A program made the position numbers and the translations under genes. From an uncultured Desulfuromonadales bacterium (GTDB lineage: Bacteria > Desulfobacterota > Desulfuromonadia > Geobacterales > Pseudopelobacteraceae), in NCBI GenBank assembly GCA_903868145.1, contig CAIPTY010000042.1:1-64000 (forward strand): a stretch of 64,000 nucleotides of DNA, given 5' to 3'. The notes beneath the pieces are model-generated. The model worked only from the letters and a program-made list of their open reading frames with translations. It did not search any database and was not told the origin of the DNA. Positions 23,495 through 32,421 of this stretch are shown piece after piece. Each line of letters begins with the position of its first letter. Position 1 is the stretch's first letter.

Positions 23495-24793
23495 ATGAAT
23501 TCCCGGCTTGAATTTGTGATCGGAGCGGAAAAACGGCTGGCCGAGATAGTTTCGGGTCCGGAGATGGAACCGTTGCTGCGCAGTCTGGTCATGGCCGGCC
23601 CGCTCTATGCCGTGGTTCTCGACGAGGATGCCCTCCCGATCTGTCGCCGGGGAACGGACGATCCGCTCCGGAAAACCCGCCAGATCAGACATGCTCTGCT
23701 GGTCGAGGGGGAGCCGAAAGGCACCCTGCTGGTTGCCTGGGCCGCGGAACCTGCGACGCAGAACGACTCGCTGGCACTGCTGGCGCGGGACGCCCTGCAG
23801 TTGATCATCAACAACAACCTGAAACGGATGCTGACCACCGAACTGCACACATCCGTCGTTCAGGAATCGTATGAGCAGCTCGTGGAGGGCAACCGGCGGC
23901 TGGCTGACTCGGAGAAGCGCTACCGTGAACTGGCCGTCTCGCTGGAACAGAAAGTGGAGGAGCGCACCGCCGAACTGCAGCGGGCCTACGCCCGGATGCT
24001 GCAGCAGGAAAAACTGGCCGCAGTCGGGAGCCTGGCCGCCGGCATGGCTCATGAAATCAATAACCCCAACGGTTTTGTCCGCAGCAACCTGACCACCTTC
24101 CAGCGCTATGTCCGGAAAATGAAGGATATGCTCCACCAGTATCAGGTGCTGGTTGCCGAAAATACACCTCTGCAGCAGCTCCAGCAGGAGACAGGCAGTA
24201 AATGGCGCGAGTTGAAGCTGGATTTTGTCCTCGCGGATACAGCCGAGCTTCTGACACAGTCAATCGAAGGCACTGACCGCATTGCACGCATTGTGGCTGA
24301 TTTGAAGAGTTTTTCCCATGTTGATGAGAGTGCTGAGGCCGACGTTGATCTGAACGCCGAAATTGAACGGGTGCTGGCGGTGCTGGCGCCCCGCATGGCG
24401 GGACAGGTGAGGATTGAACGCGAACTGCAGCAGCTCCCGCTATTCCGCTGTAATCCGGGCCTGATATCCCAGGCGCTGCTCAACATAATTCAGAATGCGC
24501 TGCAGTCGCGACAGGATGCCCTTGAACTGAAAATTTCCAGCCGGGTGCCTGATAACTGTGTGGAAATTTCCGTCGCGGATAATGGCTGCGGCATTGCGGC
24601 GGAAAATCTGTCCCGCGTGTTCGATCCCTTTTTCACCACCCGTCAGGTTGGGAGCGGCACCGGCATGGGTTTGACCGTTGCACGGGAGATCATCATCACC
24701 GCCGGAGGCAGCGTCGGAATAGCCTCAATAGAAGGAGCGGGGACGATCATAACCCTCAGACTGCCGCTTGGAAAGAAAGAAGGATATAAATAA
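23495..24793 (+). CDS. Soluble sensor histidine kinase
   Basis: A 432-residue kinase without membrane helices. Residues about 1-120 form a sensor domain of GAF-like size that I cannot name. A coiled coil (about 125-170, RYRELAVSLEQKVEERTAEL) leads to the dimerisation helix with phospho-His in GMAHEINNPNG. The ATPase domain has N (LLNIIQNAL), G1 (VADNGCGI), F (VFDPFFTT) and G2 (GTGMGLTVAREI) boxes, the set typical of NtrB-like kinases. The stop overlaps the next ATG (TAATG at 24791-24795), so it is coupled to the receiver-GspE fusion, its likely partner. Confidence 0.93.
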   Translation: MNSRLEFVIGAEKRLAEIVSGPEMEPLLRSLVMAGPLYAVVLDEDALPICRRGTDDPLRKTRQIRHALLVEGEPKGTLLVAWAAEPATQNDSLALLARDALQLIINNNLKRMLTTELHTSVVQESYEQLVEGNRRLADSEKRYRELAVSLEQKVEERTAELQRAYARMLQQEKLAAVGSLAAGMAHEINNPNGFVRSNLTTFQRYVRKMKDMLHQYQVLVAENTPLQQLQQETGSKWRELKLDFVLADTAELLTQSIEGTDRIARIVADLKSFSHVDESAEADVDLNAEIERVLAVLAPRMAGQVRIERELQQLPLFRCNPGLISQALLNIIQNALQSRQDALELKISSRVPDNCVEISVADNGCGIAAENLSRVFDPFFTTRQVGSGTGMGLTVAREIIITAGGSVGIASIEGAGTIITLRLPLGKKEGYK

Positions 24794-27198
24794 TGTCACG
24801 TTATGCCGACCTCTTCAGAACCATGTCATCCCAGAAATCGTCCGATGAAAATCTGGACGTCGAAGCCACTGAAGGAAGCGAACAGATATTTACCCTGCTG
24901 TTCGTGGACGACGAGGAGAACGTTCTCAATGCGCTCCGCCGTATCTTCATGGAGGAAAATTATACCATCCTGACCGCCCTGTCGGCCCAGAAAGCACTTG
25001 AAATAATGGATCGGGAGAAGGTGCATCTGATCATCAGCGATCACCGTATGCCTGGTATGCCCGGAGGCGAACTGCTCAAACTGGTTCGAGAAAAATACCC
25101 TGAAACGATCCGCATCATGCTGACCGGTTATGCCGACGTCAATTCGATCATGGGCGCGGTGAAGGAGGGTGCGGTCTACAAGTTCATCACCAAACCGTGG
25201 AATGACGAAGACCTGCGCCTGACAGTCAGCCTGGCCCTGCAGCAGTTTGTGCTGATGCGTGAAAACCGCCACCTGAAGGATATTGCCAAACAACAGCAGA
25301 CCAAAATAAAGAGCTATGCCGGCCTGTTTGAGCAGAATCGCGGTATGCTCGGAGATATTCTGGTCAAGGCATCGCTGATCGGCACTCAGGAACTCGATCT
25401 GGCTCGGACCCAGAAAGACAGCAACGAGTTTCTGGGCGATTTCTTTGTCCGAAGCGGGATTTTGACCGAGTCGCGGATTATTGCCGCAGTACAGAAGCAT
25501 TTGGGAATCGAGCTCATTGATCTTCGGGAGGTGGCTATTCCCCAGAATGTTGCCCGCTGTCTGCCGAAAGAGCTGTGCGACAAGAGTCGCCTGGTGCCGG
25601 TCAGATTGGAAGGAAGTGCGCTTACCGTTGCCATGGCTGATCCGTCGGATATCGTGACCTGCGACAATATTGGCCGTGTCACGGGCCTGCGGGTTACTCC
25701 GCTGCTGGCATCATCTTCACAAATCGGCGAAAAGATAGCTTTAGCCTGGGCAATTGACGCTGAATCGGACGGGCAGGATTTTGACGATCTGGAACCGATG
25801 GATGAGATCGATATCGTGCTGGATGAGGAAGAGAACGAGACCAGTGTCGAAGAGTTGATAGGCTCGTCAAGGGTGCCGCCGGTCATCCGCATCGTCAATG
25901 CCATAATATCCGAGGCAATCCGCTATGGTGCCAGCGACATCCACATCGAAGCCAAAACGAAATACACGGTGATCCGCTACCGTATCGACGGCATGCTGCA
26001 TGCAAAGATCAAAATTCCGGCAGACCTGCATCCGGCCGTCATATCGCGCATCAAAATCCTGGCCAAGATGGACATTTCAGAACGCCGCCGGCCGCAGGAT
26101 GGCCGCATCACCGTCAAGTCAGGCACCCGTATCGTCGATATGCGCGTTTCGTCGCTCCCTACCATCAACGGCGAAAAGATGGTCATGCGCATCCTGGACA
26201 AAAGCGCCTCAATCAAACGCCTGGATGAGTTGGGAGTGCTGGAGGATGATTTCCGCAATATTACGATAATCAGTTGCAAGCCGCAGGGAGTGGTCATCGC
26301 CACCGGGCCGACCGGCAGCGGCAAGACAACCATGCTCTATTCGCTTCTCGCGGCCATGATGAACCCCAACAAGAATTTTGAGACCATCGAGGAACCGGTC
26401 GAGTACTTTCTGGAAGAGGCCAATCAGGTCTCAATCAACGAGAAGATCGGCCTCTCCTTCGCACAGGTGCTGCGGGCAACGCTTCGCCAGGATCCCGACG
26501 TTATCCTCGTCGGTGAAATGCGTGATTTCGAAACGGCGGATACCGCCTTCAAGGCGGCGCTGACCGGACATATGGTTCTGTCAACCCTGCACACCAACAG
26601 CGCGGTTGCGTCAATCACCCGCCTGGTTGACATGGGCATCAAGCCCTACATCATCGCTTCGGCGCTGGAGGGGGTTATCGCCCAGCGTCTGGTGCGCAAG
26701 GTCTGCAGCGGTTGTGCCGGGCCCGCTGCACCGGAGAACTCGCTGCTGGAGCTTCTGCGGCTCCCGGCGCATTATTTCGGGGCGGGAACCACAAAAGGTT
26801 CTGGCTGCTCCCAATGCGGTAATACCGGATATCGCGGTCGGATCGGTGTCTATGAAATGTTTGTTATGAATGATGATTACCGCCATCTCATCGGCGCGGA
26901 TTACCATGAATCGGAGCTGCTCAATCTGGCTCGAACCAACGGCATGAAGACCCTGCTGGAGGACGGTCTGGAAAAAGTGCAGCGAGGTTGGACAACGCTT
27001 GAAGAGCTGCTGCGGGTGGTCGGCCCGACCGTCAGGATGGAACGTGTGTGCGAAGCCTGCTCAAAAAGTATCGACTCAAAGTTCCTCTTCTGCCCCCACT
27101 GCGGCTCGTTCCGTCACAACTGCTGTAAAAGCTGCCGCATGCCGCTGGAGGATGGATGGACGGTCTGTCCCTTCTGCGGTGTGCTGCGAGATCCCTGA
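24793..27198 (+). CDS. Receiver domain-GspE/PilB ATPase fusion with C-terminal zinc ribbons
   Basis: An 801-residue protein with unusual architecture. Residues about 30-155 are a response-regulator receiver (FVDDEEN, phospho-Asp in LIISDHRMPG, Lys in ITKPWN). Residues about 180-310 are an MshEN-type GspE N-terminal domain. The ATPase follows with Walker A (GPTGSGKTT), an Asp box and Walker B in VILVGEMRD, and the zinc motif CSGC...CSQCG of PilB/GspE. The last 60 residues add a double zinc ribbon (CEAC...CPHC...CKSC...CPFC). GspE/PilB ATPases power type II secretion or type IV pilus assembly. Here the activity is presumably phospho-regulated by the coupled kinase; that is inference. Confidence 0.92.
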   Translation: MSRYADLFRTMSSQKSSDENLDVEATEGSEQIFTLLFVDDEENVLNALRRIFMEENYTILTALSAQKALEIMDREKVHLIISDHRMPGMPGGELLKLVREKYPETIRIMLTGYADVNSIMGAVKEGAVYKFITKPWNDEDLRLTVSLALQQFVLMRENRHLKDIAKQQQTKIKSYAGLFEQNRGMLGDILVKASLIGTQELDLARTQKDSNEFLGDFFVRSGILTESRIIAAVQKHLGIELIDLREVAIPQNVARCLPKELCDKSRLVPVRLEGSALTVAMADPSDIVTCDNIGRVTGLRVTPLLASSSQIGEKIALAWAIDAESDGQDFDDLEPMDEIDIVLDEEENETSVEELIGSSRVPPVIRIVNAIISEAIRYGASDIHIEAKTKYTVIRYRIDGMLHAKIKIPADLHPAVISRIKILAKMDISERRRPQDGRITVKSGTRIVDMRVSSLPTINGEKMVMRILDKSASIKRLDELGVLEDDFRNITIISCKPQGVVIATGPTGSGKTTMLYSLLAAMMNPNKNFETIEEPVEYFLEEANQVSINEKIGLSFAQVLRATLRQDPDVILVGEMRDFETADTAFKAALTGHMVLSTLHTNSAVASITRLVDMGIKPYIIASALEGVIAQRLVRKVCSGCAGPAAPENSLLELLRLPAHYFGAGTTKGSGCSQCGNTGYRGRIGVYEMFVMNDDYRHLIGADYHESELLNLARTNGMKTLLEDGLEKVQRGWTTLEELLRVVGPTVRMERVCEACSKSIDSKFLFCPHCGSFRHNCCKSCRMPLEDGWTVCPFCGVLRDP

Positions 27199-27213
27199 TA
27201 AAGAGGAGCATTT

Positions 27214-27786
27214 ATGAACAACAGAATCCTGCTGGTTGACGATGAAGCCAACGTACTGACCTCTTTGAAAAGGGCGCTTTTTGAAGAAACCATGGAAATA
27301 GTCACGGCGACAAGCGCGGAAGAGGCGCTTGGGATTATGGCGACGCAGGGCTTCAAGGTGGTCATTTCCGACGAGCGGATGGCGGGAATGCAGGGTGCGG
27401 AATTCCTGGCTCTGGTGCGTGGCAGATACCCGGAGACCGTACGCATTATGCTGACCGGACATGCCACACTTGATGCCGCCATGAGGGCGGTCAACGAGGG
27501 AGAAATCTACCGTTTCTTCTCCAAGCCCTGGGACGACAACGACCTGATCTTTGCTACACGATCCGCCATTGAAAAATTTGACCTTGAAGCCGAAAACAGG
27601 CGTCTGCTGGCGACAATAAAGACCCAGGCCAAGGAACTCAAGGCCCTCGAAAAACATTACCCGGGCATATCGGCGGTTGAACGGGATCAGCGTGGCAGCC
27701 TGGTGTTGCCCGAGCTCACCGACACTGAAATGCGCGAGCTCTTCAATGAGTGCGAAGAGAGGTACGGGGTCAAATTGTCACATTGA
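27214..27786 (+). CDS. Response regulator with helical output
   Basis: A 190-residue protein. The receiver domain (1-120) has VDDEAN, phospho-Asp in VVISDERMAG, and Lys in FFSKPWD, very similar to the receiver of the upstream fusion, so the two are probably recent duplicates. The remaining 70 residues are a coiled segment and a short tail with no DNA-binding motif. It starts 15 bases after the fusion gene with AGAGGAG as ribosome-binding site and belongs to the same operon. Confidence 0.88.
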   Translation: MNNRILLVDDEANVLTSLKRALFEETMEIVTATSAEEALGIMATQGFKVVISDERMAGMQGAEFLALVRGRYPETVRIMLTGHATLDAAMRAVNEGEIYRFFSKPWDDNDLIFATRSAIEKFDLEAENRRLLATIKTQAKELKALEKHYPGISAVERDQRGSLVLPELTDTEMRELFNECEERYGVKLSH

Positions 27787-27832
27787 TATGGCCGAAAGAC
27801 AATCATACCTGTTCAGCCGGCAGATGGGTGCT

Positions 27833-28645
27833 TCACGGATCTCCCTTCTGCTTGCGGCGGGTGATGTCTTCCAGAGAGACGAGGATAATGTTCGAAGTGG
27901 TGTACTCCCAGAAAATCGGCCGGGCGCTGACCAGAAAAACCTTGTGTCCGACCCGGGGAAAATCACTTTCAATTTCACAGTCCGTGAACGGGTTATTGCT
28001 GGCAAGGATGTCGTCGAAGAGGAGCCGTAGTGAAGGGATGTTCCATTGCCGATTTCCAAAGTCGTACATGGAATTTCCGATCGTTTCCCCGGGTAGCAGC
28101 TTGAGGGTCTCGTAGAAGCTGGCGTTGGCGAAGAGAACCTTCATGTCGGAATTAAGCACGATCAGTGGCGGGCGTACGTTTTCCACGATCATTTTGATAA
28201 AATCATATCCCTGGCGCTGCTTTTTCTCCACCAGCAGCCTATGTGCACATTCCAGTAAAGTCCCTTTAAAATTAACCATATCGATCGGTTTGATCGCATA
28301 TCTGTACGTATCAAGATCCAGTGAACGCTTCAGATACCCGGCCTGCTCAAAGGCGCTCAGGATTATGGTCGGAACCAGCCTTTCACCATCAAAACTTCGA
28401 ATTTCCTTAAGCATGGACAACCCGTCCATGACCGGCATCTGGATGTCGGTGATGACAATATCCGGTTTGTGCTCCCGATACGCCTTCAGCCCCTCTTCGC
28501 CATTTCTGGCGGTGACCAGAACTCCCGCAAGACGTGAGAGAAACTCACAGCCCATTTCGCGGGTAACCTCTTCATCTTCTACATACAACACCGTGAGACT
28601 TTTCAGGTGCGCCTGAACCTCAGCATCCGAGGTGGCTATATCCAT
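27833..28645 (-). CDS. Receiver-PAS protein
   Basis: A 270-residue protein with an N-terminal receiver (VLYVEDEEVTRE, phospho-Asp in IVITDIQMPVMDG, Lys in YAIKPID) and a PAS domain (about 135-260, with LNSDMKVLFANASFYETL) that may bind a ligand or partner. There is no catalytic or DNA-binding output, so it is probably an adaptor in a phosphorelay. It converges with the kinase/receiver operon and precedes ppdK on the minus strand by about 40 bases. Confidence 0.88.
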   Translation of the reverse strand: MDIATSDAEVQAHLKSLTVLYVEDEEVTREMGCEFLSRLAGVLVTARNGEEGLKAYREHKPDIVITDIQMPVMDGLSMLKEIRSFDGERLVPTIILSAFEQAGYLKRSLDLDTYRYAIKPIDMVNFKGTLLECAHRLLVEKKQRQGYDFIKMIVENVRPPLIVLNSDMKVLFANASFYETLKLLPGETIGNSMYDFGNRQWNIPSLRLLFDDILASNNPFTDCEIESDFPRVGHKVFLVSARPIFWEYTTSNIILVSLEDITRRKQKGDP

Positions 28646-28685
28646 GTGATTTCTCCGTATCTTTTCGCGAAATCATCGATACCTG

Positions 28686-31334
28686 TCAGGTCAAAGCGGC
28701 GTGGGCTGCCGCCAGGCGTGCGATCGGCACCCGGAATGGTGAGCAGGAAACGTAGTCAAGACCGATCTTGTGGCAGAAGATGACCGAAGCCGGGTCGCCG
28801 CCATGCTCCCCACAGATGCCGAGCTTGATGCCGGGCCGGGCGCTGCGTCCCAGTTGGCAGGCCATCTTCACCAGTTTGCCGACCCCATTCTGATCCAGAG
28901 ATACAAAAGGATCTTCCGGCAGGATGCCGTTGTCCACATAGAACGGCAGGAATTTTCCCGCATCGTCGCGGGACAGGCCGAAGGTGGTCTGGGTCAGGTC
29001 GTTGGTGCCGAATGAGAAAAATTCCGCTTCGGTTGCGATCTCGTCGGCGGTCAGAGCCGCACGGGGCAGTTCGATCATGGTGCCGATCAGGTATTCCACC
29101 TTGACGCCGTATCTGGCGATAGTCTCTTCGCAGACAGCGCCGGCGTTCTGTCTGAGAACCGCAAGTTCGCTGACGGTCGCGATCAGCGGGATCATGATCT
29201 CGGGAACGATGCTGTACCCCTCATTCCTGACCAGTTCACAGGCGGCTTCCATGATCGCCCGCACCTGCATGTCATAAATCTCCGGGTAGGTAATACCGAG
29301 ACGGCAACCGCGGTGACCCAGCATCGGGTTGAATTCGTGCAGAGTCTCGACTTTGTGTTTGAGGGAGCTGACCGTGACCTTCATGGTTTTGGCCAGATCT
29401 TCGATGTCTCTTTCTTCCTGGGGCAGGAACTCATGCAACGGAGGATCCAGCAGCCGGATGGTGACCGGCAGCCCCTTCATTTCGCGGAAGATGCCGATGA
29501 AGTCACCCTTCTGCATCGGCAGTATCTTGGCAAGCGCCTGTTCACGCCCCTCCAGATCCTCCGCCAGGATCATCTCACGCACCGCGGCGATGCGCTCTGC
29601 GTCGAAAAACATGTGTTCTGTACGGCAGAGGCCGATGCCTTCTGCGCCGAACTCTCGCGCGACCCTGGAGTCGTGGGGGGTGTCGGCATTGGTGCGGACC
29701 TTCATGGTGCGAAATGAGTCAACCCAGCCCATGAGGATGCCGAAGTCCCCGGTCAGCTGGACCGGAACGGTGGGTACCTTGCCCAGCATCACTTCACCCT
29801 TGGAACCATCCAGGGTAATCCACTCGCCACGTTTGACAACCACACCGTTGCGCGCGGTAAATGTTTGCCCGGTGTAATCAACCTTTATATCGCCGCAACC
29901 GGCCACACAGCATTTTCCCATGCCGCGGGCCACGACCGCCGCATGCGATGTCATACCGCCCCGGGCGGTCAGGATACCCTGGGCGGCGTGCATGCCGTGG
30001 ATGTCCTCGGGAGAGGTCTCTATACGCACCAGAATCACTTTTTTACCGATTTTTGCTTCCGATTCAGCCTCATCGGCGGTAAATACGACTTCTCCGGAAA
30101 CCGCTCCCGGCGATGCAGGCAGGCCCTTGGCAATAATTTTCTTCTCCGCTTTGGGGTCAAGTGAAGGATGCAGTAACTGGTCAAGCTGGGACGGGGCGAC
30201 TCTGAGGACAGCGGTTTTCTCGTCTATCAGCCCTTCGCGCACCATATCGACGGCAATCTTGATGGCAGCCGGCGCCGTGCGCTTGCCGTTGCGGGTCTGC
30301 AGCATGAAAAGCTTGCCCTTCTCAATGGTAAACTCGATGTCCTGCATATCCTTGTAATGTTTTTCCAAAATATCGCGAATGGCGGCCAGTTCCTGGTAGC
30401 ATTCCGGCAGCACCTCTTCCATGGGAGGCAGGCTGGTCTCTTTGGCGCGGTTTATCGGCTGGGGGGTGCGAATACCGGCCACCACATCTTCACCCTGGGC
30501 ATTGACCAGATACTCGCCATAGAAATAATTCTCCCCGGTGGAGGGGTCACGGGTGAAGGCCACGCCGGTGGCGCAATCGTCGCCCATGTTACCGAAGACC
30601 ATGGATTGGACATTGACGGCGGTGCCCCAGTCAGCCGGAATACTGTTGAGTCTGCGGTAGGTGATGGCGCGCTGGTTCATCCACGAACCGAACACTGCGC
30701 CGATGGCTCCCCACAGTTGGGCTTCCGGATCATCGGGAAAATCAACGCCCAGTTCGTGCCTGATCTGATCCTTGAATCTGGAGACCAGGTCTTTCCAGTC
30801 TTCAGCGGTCAGATCCGTGTCCAGATGCACGCCCTTTTCATCCTTTTTCTGCTCCAGAAGATATTCCAGGCTGTGCTTGTCCATCCCCATCACGACGTCA
30901 GAGTACATCTGGACAAAGCGGCGATAGGCGTCGTAGGCAAAACGTTCGTCACCGCTCTGGGCGATAATGCCCTGCACGGTGGTGTCATTGAGGCCGAGAT
31001 TGAGAACCGTATCCATCATACCCGGCATGGAAGCGCGGGCTCCTGAGCGGACTGAGACCAGCAGCGGGTTCAGGGGGTCGCCGAAGGTTCGCCCCATCAA
31101 CTGCTCAACCTGTTTGAGATTGGCAGTGACCTCTGCTGCCAGAGAGTCGGGATAGGCGTGATCGTTTTTGTAGAATTCCGTACAGACTTCGGTGGTAATG
31201 GTAAAACCGGGTGGAACCGGCAGGCCGAGGCTGGACATCTCGGCCAGATTGGCACCCTTTCCGCCCAGCAGGTTTTTCATATCGGCCCGACCCTCAGCCC
31301 GGCCATTGCCGAAAAAATATACAAACTGTGCCAT
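28686..31334 (-). CDS. ppdK: Pyruvate, phosphate dikinase
   Basis: An 882-residue enzyme interconverting pyruvate, ATP and phosphate with phosphoenolpyruvate, AMP and pyrophosphate. It has the N-terminal nucleotide-binding part (LLGGKGANLAEM, SVRSGARASMPGMMD), the swivelling domain with catalytic His in GGMTSHAAVVARGMG, and the C-terminal PEP barrel (LCRTEHMFF, FGTNDLTQTT, CGEHGG). Length is normal. ATG 31334 has AAGGAGG 7 bases upstream; the longer frame to 31379 would run into the pseudopilin gene and is rejected. The enzyme links glycolysis/gluconeogenesis and acetate growth in Geobacter-type bacteria. Confidence 0.96.
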   Translation of the reverse strand: MAQFVYFFGNGRAEGRADMKNLLGGKGANLAEMSSLGLPVPPGFTITTEVCTEFYKNDHAYPDSLAAEVTANLKQVEQLMGRTFGDPLNPLLVSVRSGARASMPGMMDTVLNLGLNDTTVQGIIAQSGDERFAYDAYRRFVQMYSDVVMGMDKHSLEYLLEQKKDEKGVHLDTDLTAEDWKDLVSRFKDQIRHELGVDFPDDPEAQLWGAIGAVFGSWMNQRAITYRRLNSIPADWGTAVNVQSMVFGNMGDDCATGVAFTRDPSTGENYFYGEYLVNAQGEDVVAGIRTPQPINRAKETSLPPMEEVLPECYQELAAIRDILEKHYKDMQDIEFTIEKGKLFMLQTRNGKRTAPAAIKIAVDMVREGLIDEKTAVLRVAPSQLDQLLHPSLDPKAEKKIIAKGLPASPGAVSGEVVFTADEAESEAKIGKKVILVRIETSPEDIHGMHAAQGILTARGGMTSHAAVVARGMGKCCVAGCGDIKVDYTGQTFTARNGVVVKRGEWITLDGSKGEVMLGKVPTVPVQLTGDFGILMGWVDSFRTMKVRTNADTPHDSRVAREFGAEGIGLCRTEHMFFDAERIAAVREMILAEDLEGREQALAKILPMQKGDFIGIFREMKGLPVTIRLLDPPLHEFLPQEERDIEDLAKTMKVTVSSLKHKVETLHEFNPMLGHRGCRLGITYPEIYDMQVRAIMEAACELVRNEGYSIVPEIMIPLIATVSELAVLRQNAGAVCEETIARYGVKVEYLIGTMIELPRAALTADEIATEAEFFSFGTNDLTQTTFGLSRDDAGKFLPFYVDNGILPEDPFVSLDQNGVGKLVKMACQLGRSARPGIKLGICGEHGGDPASVIFCHKIGLDYVSCSPFRVPIARLAAAHAALT

Positions 31335-31363
31335 TGTACTGCCTCCTTGCAGGAAATGACCTT

Positions 31364-31804
31364 CTATTTTGTATCCCAACTGGTTATGTCGGCGTTCTTG
31401 CCGTCGCCCCCCTTGGCTCCATCCGCTCCATATGAAAACAGGTCATAATCTCCATGTTCGCCGGGCGATACATACAGATAGTCGTTGCCCCACGGATCCT
31501 TGGGGATCTTCTTGCTCTCAAGATAGCCGCCATCCTTATAGCCTTTTGGGATCATACCAACGGTCGGTTTCGTAACCAGAGAGATCAATCCCTGTTCCGT
31601 AGAGGGGTAGGAACCGGTGTCGAGCTTGTAAAGCTTCAGCGCGGTCTCAATGTTCTTGATCTGAACCCTGGCATCGGTTATTTTGGCATCATCGGTCCGC
31701 CCCATGAGTTTGGGGCCGACCAGCGCCGCCAGCATGGCCAGAATAACTATGACCACCATGATCTCTATTAAGGTAAAACCACTCGTGTTACGGAGCTTTT
31801 TCAT
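31364..31804 (-). CDS. gspG: Type II secretion major pseudopilin
   Basis: A 146-residue prepilin-like protein. The class III signal SGFTLIEIMVVIVILA is cut before Phe and methylated by the prepilin peptidase. The C-terminal part contains YPSTEQGL and DPWGNDY, hallmarks of GspG. GGAGG lies 9 bases before ATG 31804, so I prefer it to 31813. No other gsp gene is adjacent; it lies immediately upstream of ppdK on the same strand. Confidence 0.92.
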   Translation of the reverse strand: MKKLRNTSGFTLIEIMVVIVILAMLAALVGPKLMGRTDDAKITDARVQIKNIETALKLYKLDTGSYPSTEQGLISLVTKPTVGMIPKGYKDGGYLESKKIPKDPWGNDYLYVSPGEHGDYDLFSYGADGAKGGDGKNADITSWDTK

Positions 31805-32007
31805 ATCGAACATCCTCCAATTGGGTAGTAGCGACAGCGCAAGAGATGTTACATGAACTGCTTTGCATGAACAAGAGTTTTCGGATTATTGGTATCATTA
31901 TCCCAAATGAAGCCAGCCTGCCCCCAATTGAGGTAGAAAAATTGGAAACTCAAAGGTTTCATGAAAAAAGCTTCGTAATATTGGTGCGATAGATGAACGC
32001 TATCTAC

Positions 32008-32023
32008 TTGGCACGCGATATGC
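32008..32023 (+). promoter_or_regulatory. Candidate sigma-54 promoter of the cytochrome gene
   Basis: TTGGCACGCGATATGC contains the -24 GG (32010-32011) and -12 GC (32022-32023) separated by exactly 10 bases, with a strong TTGGCAC at -24 and a weaker ATGC at -12. It points at the three-haem cytochrome, 74 bases ahead of its start. Sigma-54 control of cytochrome genes would fit Geobacter biology. Confidence 0.5.
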
Positions 32024-32096
32024 GGGTGTGATTCCATGGAATGAGAATTGAGCGACCACCCCGAGCAGGCCCATATCAAGTCAAAGGAGAATGAAA

Positions 32097-32357
32097 ATGG
32101 AAAAAAGTGTAATTGCCCTCTTTGCCCTGGCAGTTTTCGCCGGTACGGCCTTCGCTGCCGATGTGATGGAATTGAAACGTGGTGTCACGTTCCCTCACAC
32201 TATGCATAAGAAAATTCTTAAAGGCTGTAGATCGTGCCATGATCAGGAGCCCGGGAGGATTGAAGGTTTTGGCAAGGAGTGGGCCCATAAAGTTTGCAAG
32301 GGCTGTCATGTGGTTGAACAGGCGGGACCCACTCTCTGCAAGGATTGCCATAAATAG
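32097..32357 (+). CDS. Three-haem periplasmic cytochrome c7, PpcA-like
   Basis: An 86-residue precursor: signal peptide ending FAGTAFA, then a mature domain of about 67 residues with three CxxCH haem sites (CRSCH, CKGCH, CKDCH) and extra histidines (FPHTMHKK, EWAHK) as axial ligands. The segment GRIEGFGKEWAHKVCKGC resembles Geobacter PpcA very closely. These proteins carry electrons through the periplasm to outer-membrane cytochromes during metal or electrode respiration. ATG 32097 is 6 bases after AAAGGAGA; ATG 32091 abuts the site and is less likely. Confidence 0.93.
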   Translation: MEKSVIALFALAVFAGTAFAADVMELKRGVTFPHTMHKKILKGCRSCHDQEPGRIEGFGKEWAHKVCKGCHVVEQAGPTLCKDCHK

Positions 32358-32388
32358 TTTTACCTGTTTGCAACGCTCATAACGCAGA

Positions 32389-32421
32389 ACTGAGTGGTGA
32401 TGCTCGGCATCGCCACTCAGT
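32389..32421. terminator. Strong hairpin between convergent genes
   Basis: A 15-base stem (ACTGAGTGGTGATGC with GCATCGCCACTCAGT, one G-T wobble) closes a three-base loop. It lies between the cytochrome gene and the end of the adenine glycosylase-like gene, overlapping the latter's stop. No long T-run follows on either strand, so it may work as a bidirectional or Rho-assisted terminator, or protect mRNA ends. Confidence 0.6.

Noticed and set aside
31335-31379. Upstream extension of ppdK
   Set aside because: It would run into the pseudopilin gene; AAGGAGG marks ATG 31334.
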